Shown in pieces: positions 19,190 to 29,131 of a stretch of 64,000 nt of DNA. Position 1 is the stretch's first letter. Each line of letters opens with the position of its first letter. The notes beneath the pieces were generated by a model. That model searched no databases. It was not told the origin of the DNA and saw only the letters and a program-made list of their open reading frames with translations. Source of the stretch: Winogradskyella undariae (GTDB taxonomy: Bacteria; Bacteroidota; Bacteroidia; Flavobacteriales; Flavobacteriaceae); NCBI RefSeq assembly GCF_013285155.1, contig NZ_JABTEL010000001.1, positions 1-64,000 of the forward strand. Reading direction: 5' to 3'. A program made the position numbers and the translations under genes.

Positions 19190-20509
19190 ATGAAAACAAT
19201 TTATAAGATGAAAAAATTATTAATTCTACTTTTGGTTTTACCATTACTGTTACAAGCGCAAAGTGTAAAAGGAACATTTTCGCCTGTAGAAGATTTTAGC
19301 TATGCTTTTTTATACGAAGCAACACCAGAGAGTGCTAGTTATGTTAATAGAGGTCAAATAGATGAGAAGGGTAATTTTGAAATTCAATTAGATTCTACAT
19401 TAACACCTGGGATTTATAAAATTGTATATGCAACACCTCCAGAAGAGAATAATTTTGATTTTATCTACGACGGAAAAGAAGATGTTGCTTTTAATTTTAG
19501 TCATGCTAATGGTTTAGTCTTTACAGCTTCTGAAGAAAATAAACTTTGGAGTTCTTATTTAAAAAGTATTGATATGGTTAACCAAACCATAAGTAATTAT
19601 TTTGGTAAATCGAATTCAGATAAAAAAGGGTTTAAAGCTATTTTTAAGACTTTAAAAGACACGCAAACTGCCTATGAAGAATTAGCTGAAGGTAAGTTGG
19701 TTTCTCGTTTTATTATTGCTAATCGTCCTTATATACCTGAAAAATATGAAACGATAAGTGTTTACTCAGAACATCTTAAAGCGCATTATTTAAGTCAGGT
19801 AGATTTTAGTGATTACCTTTTACAGAGTTCTTCGTATTTAACAGATCGTGTAACAGCATATGTTTTTAATATGGTTTCAAATCCAAATAATGAAACTTAC
19901 GAAGCACATATAGATGATGTTGCTAAGGCTATTGGAGATAATGATTCTGCTATTAAAATAAGTCTTTTACAAATGCTTTGGCAAAATTTTGTAAGCATAG
20001 AAAATAATGAAGTAGCCAATTACATTACAGATCACTATTTGTTAGAGTTAGCTAAGGAAACAAATAATATGGTTTTAGAAGATATGCTTATTTCTTTTAA
20101 AAATACTTCAATCGGTGTTGTTGCATCCGATTTTGAAATTACATCTGATGATAAAAAAACAAGTTTACATCAATTAGAAGGTGCTGATAATTATTTGCTT
20201 ATTTTTTGGAGTAGTGCTTGTGGTCATTGTTTAAATGAATTGCCTAAAGTAAAAAAAATGGTAGCTAATAAGCCAAATTTGCAAGTTGTTGCTTTTGGTT
20301 TAGAGAATAACGATACTAATTGGAAAAGAGAAATTAAAAAATACCCTGAGTTTATACATCAAATTGGTTTGGGAAAATGGGATAATCCATTAGTAAAAAA
20401 CTATGGAGTGTCTTCTACACCAACGTATTTTTTATTAGATGCTTCTAAAGTAATTATAGCAAAACCGAATAGTCTAGAAGATTTAGAGGTTGTTTTAAAA
20501 GGCTTATAA
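19190..20509 (+). CDS. Exported thioredoxin-like protein (TlpA/ResA type)
   Basis: A 439-residue protein with an N-terminal signal peptide. Residues from about 25 to 110 resemble DUF4369, a beta-rich region common in front of Bacteroidota thioredoxin-like proteins. The C-terminal 130 residues form a thioredoxin fold with the redox motif CGHC in FWSSACGHCLNELPKV and the cis-Pro region SSTPTYFLLD. It probably reduces disulfides in periplasmic or outer-membrane proteins. Two in-frame ATGs (19190 and 19208) are possible; the second places Lys-Lys directly before the hydrophobic core, while an AGAGG lies upstream of the first. Confidence 0.85.
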   Translation: MKTIYKMKKLLILLLVLPLLLQAQSVKGTFSPVEDFSYAFLYEATPESASYVNRGQIDEKGNFEIQLDSTLTPGIYKIVYATPPEENNFDFIYDGKEDVAFNFSHANGLVFTASEENKLWSSYLKSIDMVNQTISNYFGKSNSDKKGFKAIFKTLKDTQTAYEELAEGKLVSRFIIANRPYIPEKYETISVYSEHLKAHYLSQVDFSDYLLQSSSYLTDRVTAYVFNMVSNPNNETYEAHIDDVAKAIGDNDSAIKISLLQMLWQNFVSIENNEVANYITDHYLLELAKETNNMVLEDMLISFKNTSIGVVASDFEITSDDKKTSLHQLEGADNYLLIFWSSACGHCLNELPKVKKMVANKPNLQVVAFGLENNDTNWKREIKKYPEFIHQIGLGKWDNPLVKNYGVSSTPTYFLLDASKVIIAKPNSLEDLEVVLKGL

Positions 20510-21067
20510 ATTTTTCATATTAATAAAACTTATACCTAAAACATAGGTAATCAGAATTTAATAATCTGGACTTAATATAAATTATGCCTTAATTGGTTAT
20601 ATTTATCATTATTTTTGACATTTATTATAACTACTTAATGATTTATTCTACAGCAGATTTTGGTAAAACAATTCTGTATTCTCTAAAAATATGTATTACC
20701 GCAAAGCTAATTTCTTGTGGTAATTATGTGTGTAGTAGAATTCTTATTCATTATAAAAGTAATTGCTTACGTTTTCGTAAGTATTCAATAAGTATCACTT
20801 CCTTTTTTACTTTTTATGTAAAACGGGCTGATGAAAAAACTACGACACAACTTTATAAGCCTGTTATTATTAGTTAATACATTAAGATTATTACATGCGC
20901 CCTAAATATATAAGTGAAAGTTAGATTACAATTTCATTGTCTAAGTTTTATAATTTTATAAAACTTATTTTTCCTTTTTCACGTATATATAATACAACAC
21001 AAAAATTAACCCCCTAATTAAGTAAGATAGTTTCCCCTTTTTAAAACTGTTTTACAACAAAAACTCA
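20510..21067. other. Long non-coding gap with one small dyad
   Basis: No convincing gene is visible in these 558 bases. A 94-codon open frame exists but has no coding character. A perfect CTTACG/CGTAAG dyad with a TTTT spacer lies at 20766-20781 and could be an operator or short hairpin. The rest is AT-rich and probably holds the promoter of the large hybrid kinase gene at 21068. Confidence 0.5.
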
Positions 21068-24000
21068 ATGAAAAAGAACGACCCTAAGTTCTACGTTGTA
21101 GGTATTGGTGCCTCTGCAGGAGGTTTAGATGCAATTCAAAACCTCTTTGATCATCTGCCAAGCGATACTGGAATGGCTTTTATTATTATTCAGCATCTGT
21201 CTCCAGATTTTAAAAGTCTTATGCCAGAATTGCTTAGTAAGCATACTAAAATGCCTATTTATACAGCGGAAGATAAGCAAACAATAAAACCCAATTGTAT
21301 TTACTTAAATCAGAGAAGTAAAAACCTGCATGTTAAAGGTTCTGAACTTTATCTTTTAGATAAAGGACCTAAACACAATTTAAACCTTCCTATAGATATC
21401 TTTTTTCACACTTTAGGTGAAGAATATAAAGAACGTTCTATTGGTGTTATACTTTCCGGGACTGGTTCTGATGGTTCAAGAGGAATTAAAACGATAAAAG
21501 AAGGTGGAGGGACAATTATTGTACAAGACCCTTCTACGGCTCAGTTTGATGGAATGCCAAATTCAGCCATTTCAACTAATACAGTAGATTACATTTTAAG
21601 TCCGCCTAAGATTGCAGAAATATTACATAAAAATCCTATTAGCAGACCATTACTTCAAGAAGATTTTAACAAGCATCCTTCAAATGAAACTTTAATAAAC
21701 GATATACTTACCATCGTTTATAAATACTCTGGAGTAGATTTTAGGGAGTACAAAAAAAATACGCTTTTAAGAAGAATTGAGAAGCGTATGAATATCAATA
21801 ACATAGATCATGTTTTTGATTATGCGACTTATTTGTCTAGTAATGTAAGTGAACAACAATCCCTAAAAGAAGATTTTTTAATTGGAGTTACTCGTTTCTT
21901 TAGAGATACAGAAGCTTTTGAAAGATTAAAAAACACAGTAATCCCCGAGATTTGTAAAAACAGAAATAGTGAAAGTACTATCCGTGTTTGGATTGCAGGA
22001 TGTTCTACTGGTGAAGAAGTTTATTCTTTAGCGATTCTAATAGATAATTATCTAAGAACACATCAATTAAATCTCGATTTTAAGATATTTGCAACCGATA
22101 TAGATCCAAGAGCACTTGTTATAGCTGGGGTAGGTGTATATCACGTAAATATTATAAATGAAATTGAAAAGCCATATTTAGACCAGTACTTTATTAAAAA
22201 TGGTGATAGAATTCAGATCATTAAACGCATTAGAGAGAAGATTGTATTTTCTAATCACAACCTAATTAAAGATCCTCCATTTATAAGAATGGATCTTATT
22301 TCTTGTAGAAATTTACTTATCTATTTTGATACTAATATTCAAAAAAAGGTAATGTTTAATTTTCAGTTTGCTTTAAATCAATTTTCTTATTTGTTTTTAG
22401 GTAATAGTGAGTCTTTAGGTGAAGTTGCTAAGTTGTTTAAAACGATTGATGTTAAATGGAAAATATTTCAAAATATTTCTCCTCCAAAACAAATCCCTTC
22501 GCACAGTTCTAATTTAGATAGAATAACAACACTTGCGTATAAATATCCTGAAACACCCAGAAGTACTCCTGTTTTAAATATAAAAGAAAGCCCTGAACTG
22601 GTGTTTCATAAATATTTAAGTCAAAAATTTAGTCCAGATTCTATATTTATAGATCATGATTTTAATATTCTATTTATTAATGGAGATGCAGGGAAACGTC
22701 TTTCGCACAGTTCTGGAATTTTTCAGAATAACCTCTTAAAAATGGTGAATCCAGATATTGCTGTTATTATTAGAAGCGGTATTAGAAGAGCAGAAGCTAC
22801 AAAGCACGACGTTATCATTGAGGGTGTTATTAATGAAACCCTTGGGAAATCTTATTCTTTTGATTTAAAATTTCATAAAGCACAGGATTATGATAATCTA
22901 AATAATTGCTATTTAATTGAGTTTACAAACGATATACCTTTAGCAAATGCAACTCCTTTAGTTTTAGGAAATATTGATTTAGATGAGGTATCTAATCAAA
23001 GATTAGAAGATTTAGAAACAGCCTTAAAAATAGCTAAAACAGAATTACAAAATGCTATTGAAGAATTAGAAACGAGTAACGAAGAGTTACAATCGTCTAA
23101 TGAAGAGTTAATGGCATCTAATGAAGAGTTGCAAAGTACAAATGAAGAATTACAATCTGTAAATGAAGAACTGTATACTGTAAATACAGAAATGCAGGAA
23201 AAAAATAAGGAACTTACAAACCTTAATAATGATATTACTAATCTTTTAGATAATACGGAAATTGCAACTTTATTCTTAGATACTGATTTAAGAATAAGAA
23301 AATTTACACCAGCATTAAAAGAGGTCTTTAATTTAGATGAGGTAGATCTTGGCAGAACATTATCTAGCTTTACGTCTAATTTTAAAGAAGATACTAGGAA
23401 CTCAATTATTCAAGATTCTAAATTTGTGTTAGACAAATTAAAAATTGTTGAAAAACAAGTCAAAGATCAGGATGATAACCACTATTTATTACGAATAAGT
23501 CCATTTATTACATCTAATAAAATTATTAATGGAGTAGTAATTACTTTAAATAACATTAACAAGCTTATAGAAACAGAACTCGAGCTTCTAGATACCGGTG
23601 TAAAATATCATAAATTGTTTGAGAACCTTAATGAAGGTTTTATGCATGCAAAAATTATAACCAATAAAGATGGTGAGCCCGTAGATTGGGAATATATTGA
23701 TGTAAACCCTGCTTTTGAAGAGATATTGAATCTTACAACAGATGAAATTATTGGAAAAAGGATTTTAGAAATAATTCCAGGGATAGAGCATGACCCTAAT
23801 GACTGGATTTCAAAATATGGAAAAACAGCATTGTCTGGAGAAAATCAAACTTTTGAGACCTACATTGCAAATTCAAAAAAACATTATTTTATAAATATAT
23901 TTTCACCTAAAAAAGGTGAATTTGCAGGTACTATTGCAGATTTTACAGAGCTAAAAAATAAAGAAGAAGCACTTAGTAAAAGTGAAAAAGAACTTAATAG

Positions 24001-25504
24001 AGTTCAAGAATTAACTCACGTTGGCGGATGGTATTTAGATATAAAAACCGATAAAGTAACTTGGACTGGACAATTATTTAAAATCTATGGATTAGATCCT
24101 AATTCTCAACCCCCAGACTATAAGGAACAAGAAAACCTTTTTACAAAAGAGAGTTGGGCTAAATTATCTAAAGCCATAGAAAAAACCAAAAAATATGGTA
24201 CTCCATATGAGTTAGAATTAAATCTTTACAGGTCTGATGGAAATAAAATTTGGATTAAAGCACAAGGAGAAATTGTTGAAGATAAAGATGGGAATAAAAT
24301 AGCTTTAAGAGGTGCTGCTCAGGACGTTACTAGTCAAAAACTATCTGAGGTAGAACTTATAAATGCAAAAAAAATAGCAGAAGAAGCTAACCTTCATAAA
24401 AACTATTTTCTTGCTAATATGAGTCATGAAATAAGAACCCCAATGAATGGTGTTTTAGGTTTTTCTGAATTATTAAAAAATGATAGTTTAACTAAAGAAG
24501 AACGTTTTAAGTATCTTGAAATAATAGATGGAAATTCTAAACAACTTTTAAACTTAATCGATGATATTATTGATATTGCTAAAATAGAATCTAATGAGTT
24601 AAAAGTATCTTTTAAAGAATGTGATATTTCAAGTTTAATCTCAAACTTAGAGATTACTTATAACCAACTAAAAATAGCAAAGCATAAAAAAGATATTGTT
24701 TTTAAAACACATATTCCCGTTAAACCATTATATATCATTACCGATGAGCATCGCCTGCAACAAGTTGTTTCTAACCTTTTAAACAATGCTTTAAAGTTTT
24801 CTGAAAAAGGAGAAATTTCATTCGGGTTCAATGTGAATGATAATACTATTAAGTTCTTTGTTCAAGATAACGGAATGGGGATTAAAAAAAGTAAACAAAT
24901 AGAAATATTTGAGCGCTTTAAACAACTTAATTACGAAAGTAATGCCAAATATGGAGGCACAGGATTAGGTCTTACTATTTGTAAAGGTATATTAACTTTA
25001 TTGGGTGGAGATATTACTGTAAGTTCAGAGGAAAACAAAGGAACCTTATTTGAGTTTACAATCCCTATTAAATATGCAAAAGAAGACTTGGTAAGGAAAA
25101 AAGTAGCTCTACCTAAAAGAAAGGACTTCTTAAAGAACAAAACCATTTTAATAGCAGAAGATGATTCTTTAATAAGATTACTCTTTAAAATAGTCCTCAA
25201 AGATACTGGAGCAAATGTTTTATTTGCTAAAACAGGTGTCGAGGCTGTAGAAATCTATAGTAATACAGAGGCTATTGATATTGTGTTACTAGATATTAGA
25301 ATGCCTGCCATGAATGGAATTGAAGCAATGGGAGAAATTTTAAAAATAAATCCTATGGCTAAAATTATTATGCAAACGGCATATTCAATGCCAGATGAAA
25401 AAGAAAGATGTTACAAAAAAGGATGTTTAGGTTTTCTTTCTAAACCAATCATTAAGGATGAGTTATATTCTACTTTAAATAAGTGGGTTAATGTCAAAGA
25501 ATAG
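21068..25504 (+). CDS. CheB-CheR-PAS hybrid histidine kinase with receiver domain
   Basis: A 1478-residue cytosolic fusion. Order: CheB methylesterase (about 5-190; Ser16 in GASAGG, His43, Asp135 as triad), CheR methyltransferase (about 215-470; SAM motif AGCSTGEE, then SCRNLLIYFD), a PAS-like segment (about 515-625), a Glu/Asn-rich coiled coil with repeated SNEEL/TNEEL units (about 640-715), PAS domains (about 725-830, 845-955 and 975-1085), HisKA (H-box NMSHEIRTP, His1120), HATPase (NNALKF, DNGMGI, GGTGLGL) and a receiver (Asp1409 in LDIRMP). No membrane segment and no chemoreceptor gene are present. It likely links reversible methylation to phosphotransfer; target and signal are unknown. 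Confidence 0.93.
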   Translation: MKKNDPKFYVVGIGASAGGLDAIQNLFDHLPSDTGMAFIIIQHLSPDFKSLMPELLSKHTKMPIYTAEDKQTIKPNCIYLNQRSKNLHVKGSELYLLDKGPKHNLNLPIDIFFHTLGEEYKERSIGVILSGTGSDGSRGIKTIKEGGGTIIVQDPSTAQFDGMPNSAISTNTVDYILSPPKIAEILHKNPISRPLLQEDFNKHPSNETLINDILTIVYKYSGVDFREYKKNTLLRRIEKRMNINNIDHVFDYATYLSSNVSEQQSLKEDFLIGVTRFFRDTEAFERLKNTVIPEICKNRNSESTIRVWIAGCSTGEEVYSLAILIDNYLRTHQLNLDFKIFATDIDPRALVIAGVGVYHVNIINEIEKPYLDQYFIKNGDRIQIIKRIREKIVFSNHNLIKDPPFIRMDLISCRNLLIYFDTNIQKKVMFNFQFALNQFSYLFLGNSESLGEVAKLFKTIDVKWKIFQNISPPKQIPSHSSNLDRITTLAYKYPETPRSTPVLNIKESPELVFHKYLSQKFSPDSIFIDHDFNILFINGDAGKRLSHSSGIFQNNLLKMVNPDIAVIIRSGIRRAEATKHDVIIEGVINETLGKSYSFDLKFHKAQDYDNLNNCYLIEFTNDIPLANATPLVLGNIDLDEVSNQRLEDLETALKIAKTELQNAIEELETSNEELQSSNEELMASNEELQSTNEELQSVNEELYTVNTEMQEKNKELTNLNNDITNLLDNTEIATLFLDTDLRIRKFTPALKEVFNLDEVDLGRTLSSFTSNFKEDTRNSIIQDSKFVLDKLKIVEKQVKDQDDNHYLLRISPFITSNKIINGVVITLNNINKLIETELELLDTGVKYHKLFENLNEGFMHAKIITNKDGEPVDWEYIDVNPAFEEILNLTTDEIIGKRILEIIPGIEHDPNDWISKYGKTALSGENQTFETYIANSKKHYFINIFSPKKGEFAGTIADFTELKNKEEALSKSEKELNRVQELTHVGGWYLDIKTDKVTWTGQLFKIYGLDPNSQPPDYKEQENLFTKESWAKLSKAIEKTKKYGTPYELELNLYRSDGNKIWIKAQGEIVEDKDGNKIALRGAAQDVTSQKLSEVELINAKKIAEEANLHKNYFLANMSHEIRTPMNGVLGFSELLKNDSLTKEERFKYLEIIDGNSKQLLNLIDDIIDIAKIESNELKVSFKECDISSLISNLEITYNQLKIAKHKKDIVFKTHIPVKPLYIITDEHRLQQVVSNLLNNALKFSEKGEISFGFNVNDNTIKFFVQDNGMGIKKSKQIEIFERFKQLNYESNAKYGGTGLGLTICKGILTLLGGDITVSSEENKGTLFEFTIPIKYAKEDLVRKKVALPKRKDFLKNKTILIAEDDSLIRLLFKIVLKDTGANVLFAKTGVEAVEIYSNTEAIDIVLLDIRMPAMNGIEAMGEILKINPMAKIIMQTAYSMPDEKERCYKKGCLGFLSKPIIKDELYSTLNKWVNVKE

Positions 25505-25558
25505 CGTGCTTAGTGCTGAAAAACAACTATTATTTAGTAATAATTATTAAAAAAAAAG

Positions 25559-25600
25559 AAAACGCTCAGTTAAAACTATATGTTTTACTGAGCGTTTTTG
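25559..25600. terminator. Bidirectional terminator after the hybrid kinase gene
   Basis: An inverted repeat around AACGCTCAGT and ACTGAGCGTT, extended by AAAAC/GTTTT with one bulged T, is bounded by A and T runs. It lies between the hybrid kinase stop and the converging lipoprotein gene. Confidence 0.88.
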
Positions 25601-25621
25601 AAGCTAAATAACCAACCAAAT

Positions 25622-26563
25622 TTAGCTTCTTTCACTATGTCTTGTATTCTCTACTTTTTTAGTTTTCTGCTTACGCATTTTACCACTTTCAATTTTTGTA
25701 GTGGATTTATTTTTAGAATTCTCACTTCTGTAATAAGCAATGTATCCTCGTCCTTTAAATTCGTAAACTGTACCAGAACTTGAATGTAACAACTCTATCG
25801 TACTGTCATCTATAACGGTGAGTTTGAAGAATTCATTATAAAAGAAATCATAATCTAATGTTAATCTTTTTGAGTACATATTTCCAGAAATATCACCGAC
25901 GTTATAGTTTCCTGTAAAATCCCAATAAATATTATTAGTGTTATAGATATTTTGATCTTGAGAACTTCTAAAAGTATCGTCATTTCCACCAGCTAAAAAT
26001 TGTAAATAATTTTCGTTATCAAAGTCGTTTAAAGCACCAAAATTGCTTGTGTATGTTTTCTCCCAAGCTTCATATTCTTGTAAGAAATAATGAATGTTAT
26101 CATAGAAAACAAAATCATAATCGAAGTTAGATCTTTGGTAACCATCTAAAAAATAAGACGTGTCATTATAAGGGTTGTACAATTCAATGGTATTATTATC
26201 TATTTGGTATACATCAAAGCTATCATAACCATCAATAATATGGTCTATATCTATAATCATATCATAAGCACTATAGGTTCCTATTTGTACACCATAACCA
26301 TTACCTTGGCTTCCTATACCAACTAAATTATTATTAGCGTATAGTCGACCATTATTAAATGAAATAGTAAATGCCATTTGTAAAAATGAGGTTTCATTAT
26401 AACCTTGTGTTGCATTAATATCGACATACCATAAATCGTAAGAATTTAATAATTGGTTTAATGATATTGCTGGCTCGTCATTTATATAAACCTCTTCAGT
26501 ATAACATGAGGTAAATAATGTTGCTATAAAAGCAAATCCTAAGAGTAGTTTTGTCGTTTTCAT
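25622..26563 (-). CDS. Lipoprotein of unknown function
   Basis: The 313-residue product has a lipoprotein signal: a hydrophobic stretch ending FTSC, giving a lipidated Cys20 followed by YTEEV. The mature part is rich in Asn, Asp and Tyr, with a beta-like composition in which an early region (DLWYVDINATQGYNETSFLQ) and a later one (YLQFLAGGNDDTFRSS) may be two similar domains, each followed by an aromatic NIYWDFTGNY-type strand. The last 40 residues are very basic (KNKSTTKIESGKMRKQKTKK). Small relatives are common in Flavobacteriaceae without known function. It is a single gene. Confidence 0.8.
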   Translation of the reverse strand: MKTTKLLLGFAFIATLFTSCYTEEVYINDEPAISLNQLLNSYDLWYVDINATQGYNETSFLQMAFTISFNNGRLYANNNLVGIGSQGNGYGVQIGTYSAYDMIIDIDHIIDGYDSFDVYQIDNNTIELYNPYNDTSYFLDGYQRSNFDYDFVFYDNIHYFLQEYEAWEKTYTSNFGALNDFDNENYLQFLAGGNDDTFRSSQDQNIYNTNNIYWDFTGNYNVGDISGNMYSKRLTLDYDFFYNEFFKLTVIDDSTIELLHSSSGTVYEFKGRGYIAYYRSENSKNKSTTKIESGKMRKQKTKKVENTRHSERS

Positions 26564-26765
26564 AATTTAACGGTTTATAGTTACTACTTAGTTTAGTTTC
26601 AAAACATATGCCAAAAATATTTTTTATGGTTTATAATTATGAAATATATTCATAAAGAACATTATCTTATATATACACAATAAGTGTTTTTTTAGGTTAT
26701 ATAAATTGATGCTAATTGTATGGTTTCTACTCAGTGTTAACAAGAGTTTTTCTATAATTTTTATG

Positions 26766-26773
26766 TACTTTTG
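26766..26773 (+). promoter_or_regulatory. Putative -7 box for gpsA
   Basis: TACTTTTG fits TAnnTTTG and is 25 bases upstream of the gpsA ATG. A -33 element is not clear. Confidence 0.45.
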
Positions 26774-26798
26774 ATATATTAAAATTGATTAAAACCTT

Positions 26799-27800
26799 AT
26801 GAGTGACACTACAAAATACGCTGTATTTGGCGCTGGAAGTTGGGCAACTGCAATTGTAAAAATGCTTTGCGAAAACTTAGAAGAAGTCGGTTGGTATATG
26901 AGAAGTTCTTATGTTAAAGAACATCTCTTAAAAGAACAACACAACCCTAGTTATTTAAGTTCGGTAGAATTCCATACAGATCAATTAAAAATAAGTAATG
27001 ATATTAATGAAATAGCAGATTGGGCAGATGTGCTTGTTTTTGTTATTCCTTCTGCTTTTATTCATTCTGAACTCGAAAAACTTACAGTAGATATTAGTAA
27101 TAAAACAATAGTTTCTGCTGTAAAAGGCATTATGCCCGAAACCGGAAAATTAGTCGGTGAGCATTTTCATGATATCTATAATATTCCTTTTAATAACATT
27201 GCTGTCATTGCAGGTCCTTGCCATGCAGAAGAAGTAGCTTTAGAGCGTTTATCTTATTTAACCATTGCTTGTGACGATACTGAAAAAGCACAATCTATTG
27301 CAGATAATTTATCTAGCGATTACATTAAAACTAAAACGAGTGATGATGTAATTGGTATAGAATATGCCGTAATGCTTAAAAATATTTATGCTATCGCTGC
27401 CGGAATTGCACATGGTTTGGGGTATGGCGATAATTTTCAAAGTGTGTTGATGAGTAATGCTATTCGAGAAATGAAGCGCTTTATTAAAAAGACACACAAA
27501 ATGAAGCGAAACATTAATAATTCAGCCTATTTAGGTGATTTATTAGTTACGGGTTATTCTGTGTTTTCTCGTAATAGAATGTTTGGAAGTATGGTAGGTA
27601 AAGGTTACACTGTTAAATCTGCACAAATGGAAATGAGCATGGTTGCAGAAGGTTATTACGCTACTAAAAGCGCTTACGATTTAAATAAAAAGAATAAGAG
27701 TAAAGCGCAATTGCCAATTATTAAAGCTGTTTACGAGATTTTATATGAAAATAAAAACCCTAAAAAAGTCTTTGAGAAATTAGTAGATAAATTAGATTAA
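26799..27800 (+). CDS. gpsA: NAD(P)H-dependent glycerol-3-phosphate dehydrogenase
   Basis: It reduces dihydroxyacetone phosphate to sn-glycerol 3-phosphate for phospholipid synthesis. The 333 residues are normal in length. The Rossmann motif FGAGSWATA is at residues 10-18, the VIAGPCHAEEVA segment corresponds to the family's GPS/GPSFA-E-A signature near 137, and the catalytic lysine region is EYAVMLKNIYAIAAGIAHGL near 190. The gene stands alone and ends at a small hairpin. Confidence 0.93.
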   Translation: MSDTTKYAVFGAGSWATAIVKMLCENLEEVGWYMRSSYVKEHLLKEQHNPSYLSSVEFHTDQLKISNDINEIADWADVLVFVIPSAFIHSELEKLTVDISNKTIVSAVKGIMPETGKLVGEHFHDIYNIPFNNIAVIAGPCHAEEVALERLSYLTIACDDTEKAQSIADNLSSDYIKTKTSDDVIGIEYAVMLKNIYAIAAGIAHGLGYGDNFQSVLMSNAIREMKRFIKKTHKMKRNINNSAYLGDLLVTGYSVFSRNRMFGSMVGKGYTVKSAQMEMSMVAEGYYATKSAYDLNKKNKSKAQLPIIKAVYEILYENKNPKKVFEKLVDKLD

Positions 27801-27823
27801 ACTTTTATAAAACATATAGTGAG

Positions 27824-27847
27824 ATTCCTGCTTTTTACAGGAATTTT
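27824..27847. terminator. Terminator after gpsA
   Basis: ATTCCTG (27824-27830) pairs with CAGGAAT (27838-27844) and is followed by T-rich sequence that runs into the end of the converging gene. Confidence 0.65.
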
Positions 27848-28241
27848 ATTTTACAAGAATACCTTTCATTTGCATTAAAGGTACCGTTTGTAAGGCCTTT
27901 TCATTAATGGTGTTTTTTCTAAATAAATAGCTTTTATCATACATTTTGTTGCCTTCAAAAAAGGTGACTTTAAATTCGTTATTTAGTTCTATAACCTTTT
28001 CTTGTAAAAATTCAATTTTAGCATAACTTCTTGCTGGCAGTTTTGCTATGGTATGTCGCATTACAGGTGTTAATTTAGTGTCGCTATACCCTCTAGAAAC
28101 AATAAGTACGGTGTCTAGATCTTTATCGCTATTGTTAATGATATAAGCATTCCAATCTAAAGTTTTATACTCTAAATGTTTTTCTTGCACAACAGTAACG
28201 TAAACATCTTGTACTTTTGGAAATTCAATATCTTTTTTCAT
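27846..28241 (-). CDS. Conserved hypothetical protein
   Basis: A 131-residue soluble protein beginning MKKDIEFPKVQDVYV, with alternating strands (EYKTLDWNAYIINNSD, TVLIVSRGYSDTKLTP, SYAKIEFLQEKVIEL) that suggest a small beta-sandwich. Proteins with this pattern are frequent in Flavobacteriaceae. I recognise the family by sequence but know no tested function. It has no signal peptide or membrane segment. It converges on gpsA. Confidence 0.8.
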   Translation of the reverse strand: MKKDIEFPKVQDVYVTVVQEKHLEYKTLDWNAYIINNSDKDLDTVLIVSRGYSDTKLTPVMRHTIAKLPARSYAKIEFLQEKVIELNNEFKVTFFEGNKMYDKSYLFRKNTINEKALQTVPLMQMKGILVK

Positions 28242-28445
28242 AAAATGGTATTTAAAATCTAAGGCGTATTATCTTTCAGTTTTCAAAAATAGAAAATCCA
28301 ACACATTTTAGTTGTGTTAATTTGTGATATTCGTAGCTAAATTATTTGAAATAACTAAATAATCGTGCTAAACATACCATTTGTAATTTTACATAGCATT
28401 TTAAAACTATAAACAGGTAGAATAAATCTTACCTTTAAGTCCATT

Positions 28446-29090
28446 ATGAAGCGAATATTAAGTTATATCTATCCCGTTACTAAAACCATAACGTCAAAAT
28501 ATAGTGGTGAATTAGAAATTACTTGGTATAACGGGAGAAAGCATCTTAATTCAGAAAATGCTAATTACAGTTATGGATCTTTACAGCGTATTTTAAAATT
28601 TGGACTTCAGAAAATAAACCTTAACAGTGTTAATTCTGTTTTAGTTTTAGGCATGGGTGGAGGAAGTGTTATTGAAACGCTTAGAAGTGATTTTAGCTAT
28701 ACTAAATTTATAGAAGCAGTAGAACTAGATCCTGTTGTTATTGATATTGCTAAAACGGAATTTGGTATTACTGAAAGTAGTCAATTAAAAATCAATTGTG
28801 CAGATGCTTTTCAGTTTATAAAGACAAATACAAAACCTTTTGACTTAATTATTGTTGACCTTTATATAGATCTTACCGTACCCGATAAATTTTTGAGTCA
28901 AGAATTTTGGACTTCCGTTTTAAACTCAAAATCATCAAAAGGTTTTATTCTCTTTAATGCTTCGGTAAAGGCTTCTAATGAGAGTAAAATTGATAGTTTG
29001 GTGAATTATTTTAAATCAAAAGTATTTAAAGTTGATATCTATAAAAAAGTAAATAATACCAATACTGTAATCATTGCTAGTGGTTTATAA
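28446..29090 (+). CDS. Spermidine synthase-like methyltransferase-fold protein
   Basis: A 214-residue Rossmann-fold protein. SVLVLGMGGGSVIETL near residue 65-80 is the glycine-rich nucleotide loop, EAVELDPVVIDIAK the acidic residue that binds the ribose, and DLIIVDLYIDLTVP the active-site strand, in the position of the spermidine synthase D-x-x-D region. It is shorter than the classic enzyme (about 280 residues) and lacks part of the N-terminal beta domain, so aminopropyl transfer is not assured. A zinc-ribbon gene follows after 41 bases. Confidence 0.75.
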   Translation: MKRILSYIYPVTKTITSKYSGELEITWYNGRKHLNSENANYSYGSLQRILKFGLQKINLNSVNSVLVLGMGGGSVIETLRSDFSYTKFIEAVELDPVVIDIAKTEFGITESSQLKINCADAFQFIKTNTKPFDLIIVDLYIDLTVPDKFLSQEFWTSVLNSKSSKGFILFNASVKASNESKIDSLVNYFKSKVFKVDIYKKVNNTNTVIIASGL

Positions 29091-29131
29091 TGATTTTTAA
29101 TTAGTATATTGTAAGAACTTAATTTTACAAT

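Noticed and set aside
20593-20877. 94-codon open frame in the gap before the hybrid kinase
   Set aside because: Its composition is like random AT-rich DNA (many Ile, Tyr, Phe, Lys), there is no clear signal or domain, and no start context supports it.
23040-23215. Repeated AATGAAGAG units suggestive of tandem repeat DNA or a CRISPR
   Set aside because: They encode the Asn-Glu-Glu-Leu heptad-like coiled coil of the hybrid kinase and have no spacers.
27846-28241. Phenylalanyl-tRNA synthetase alpha subunit, a name sometimes attached to such proteins
   Set aside because: It is 131 residues long and has none of the class II synthetase motifs.
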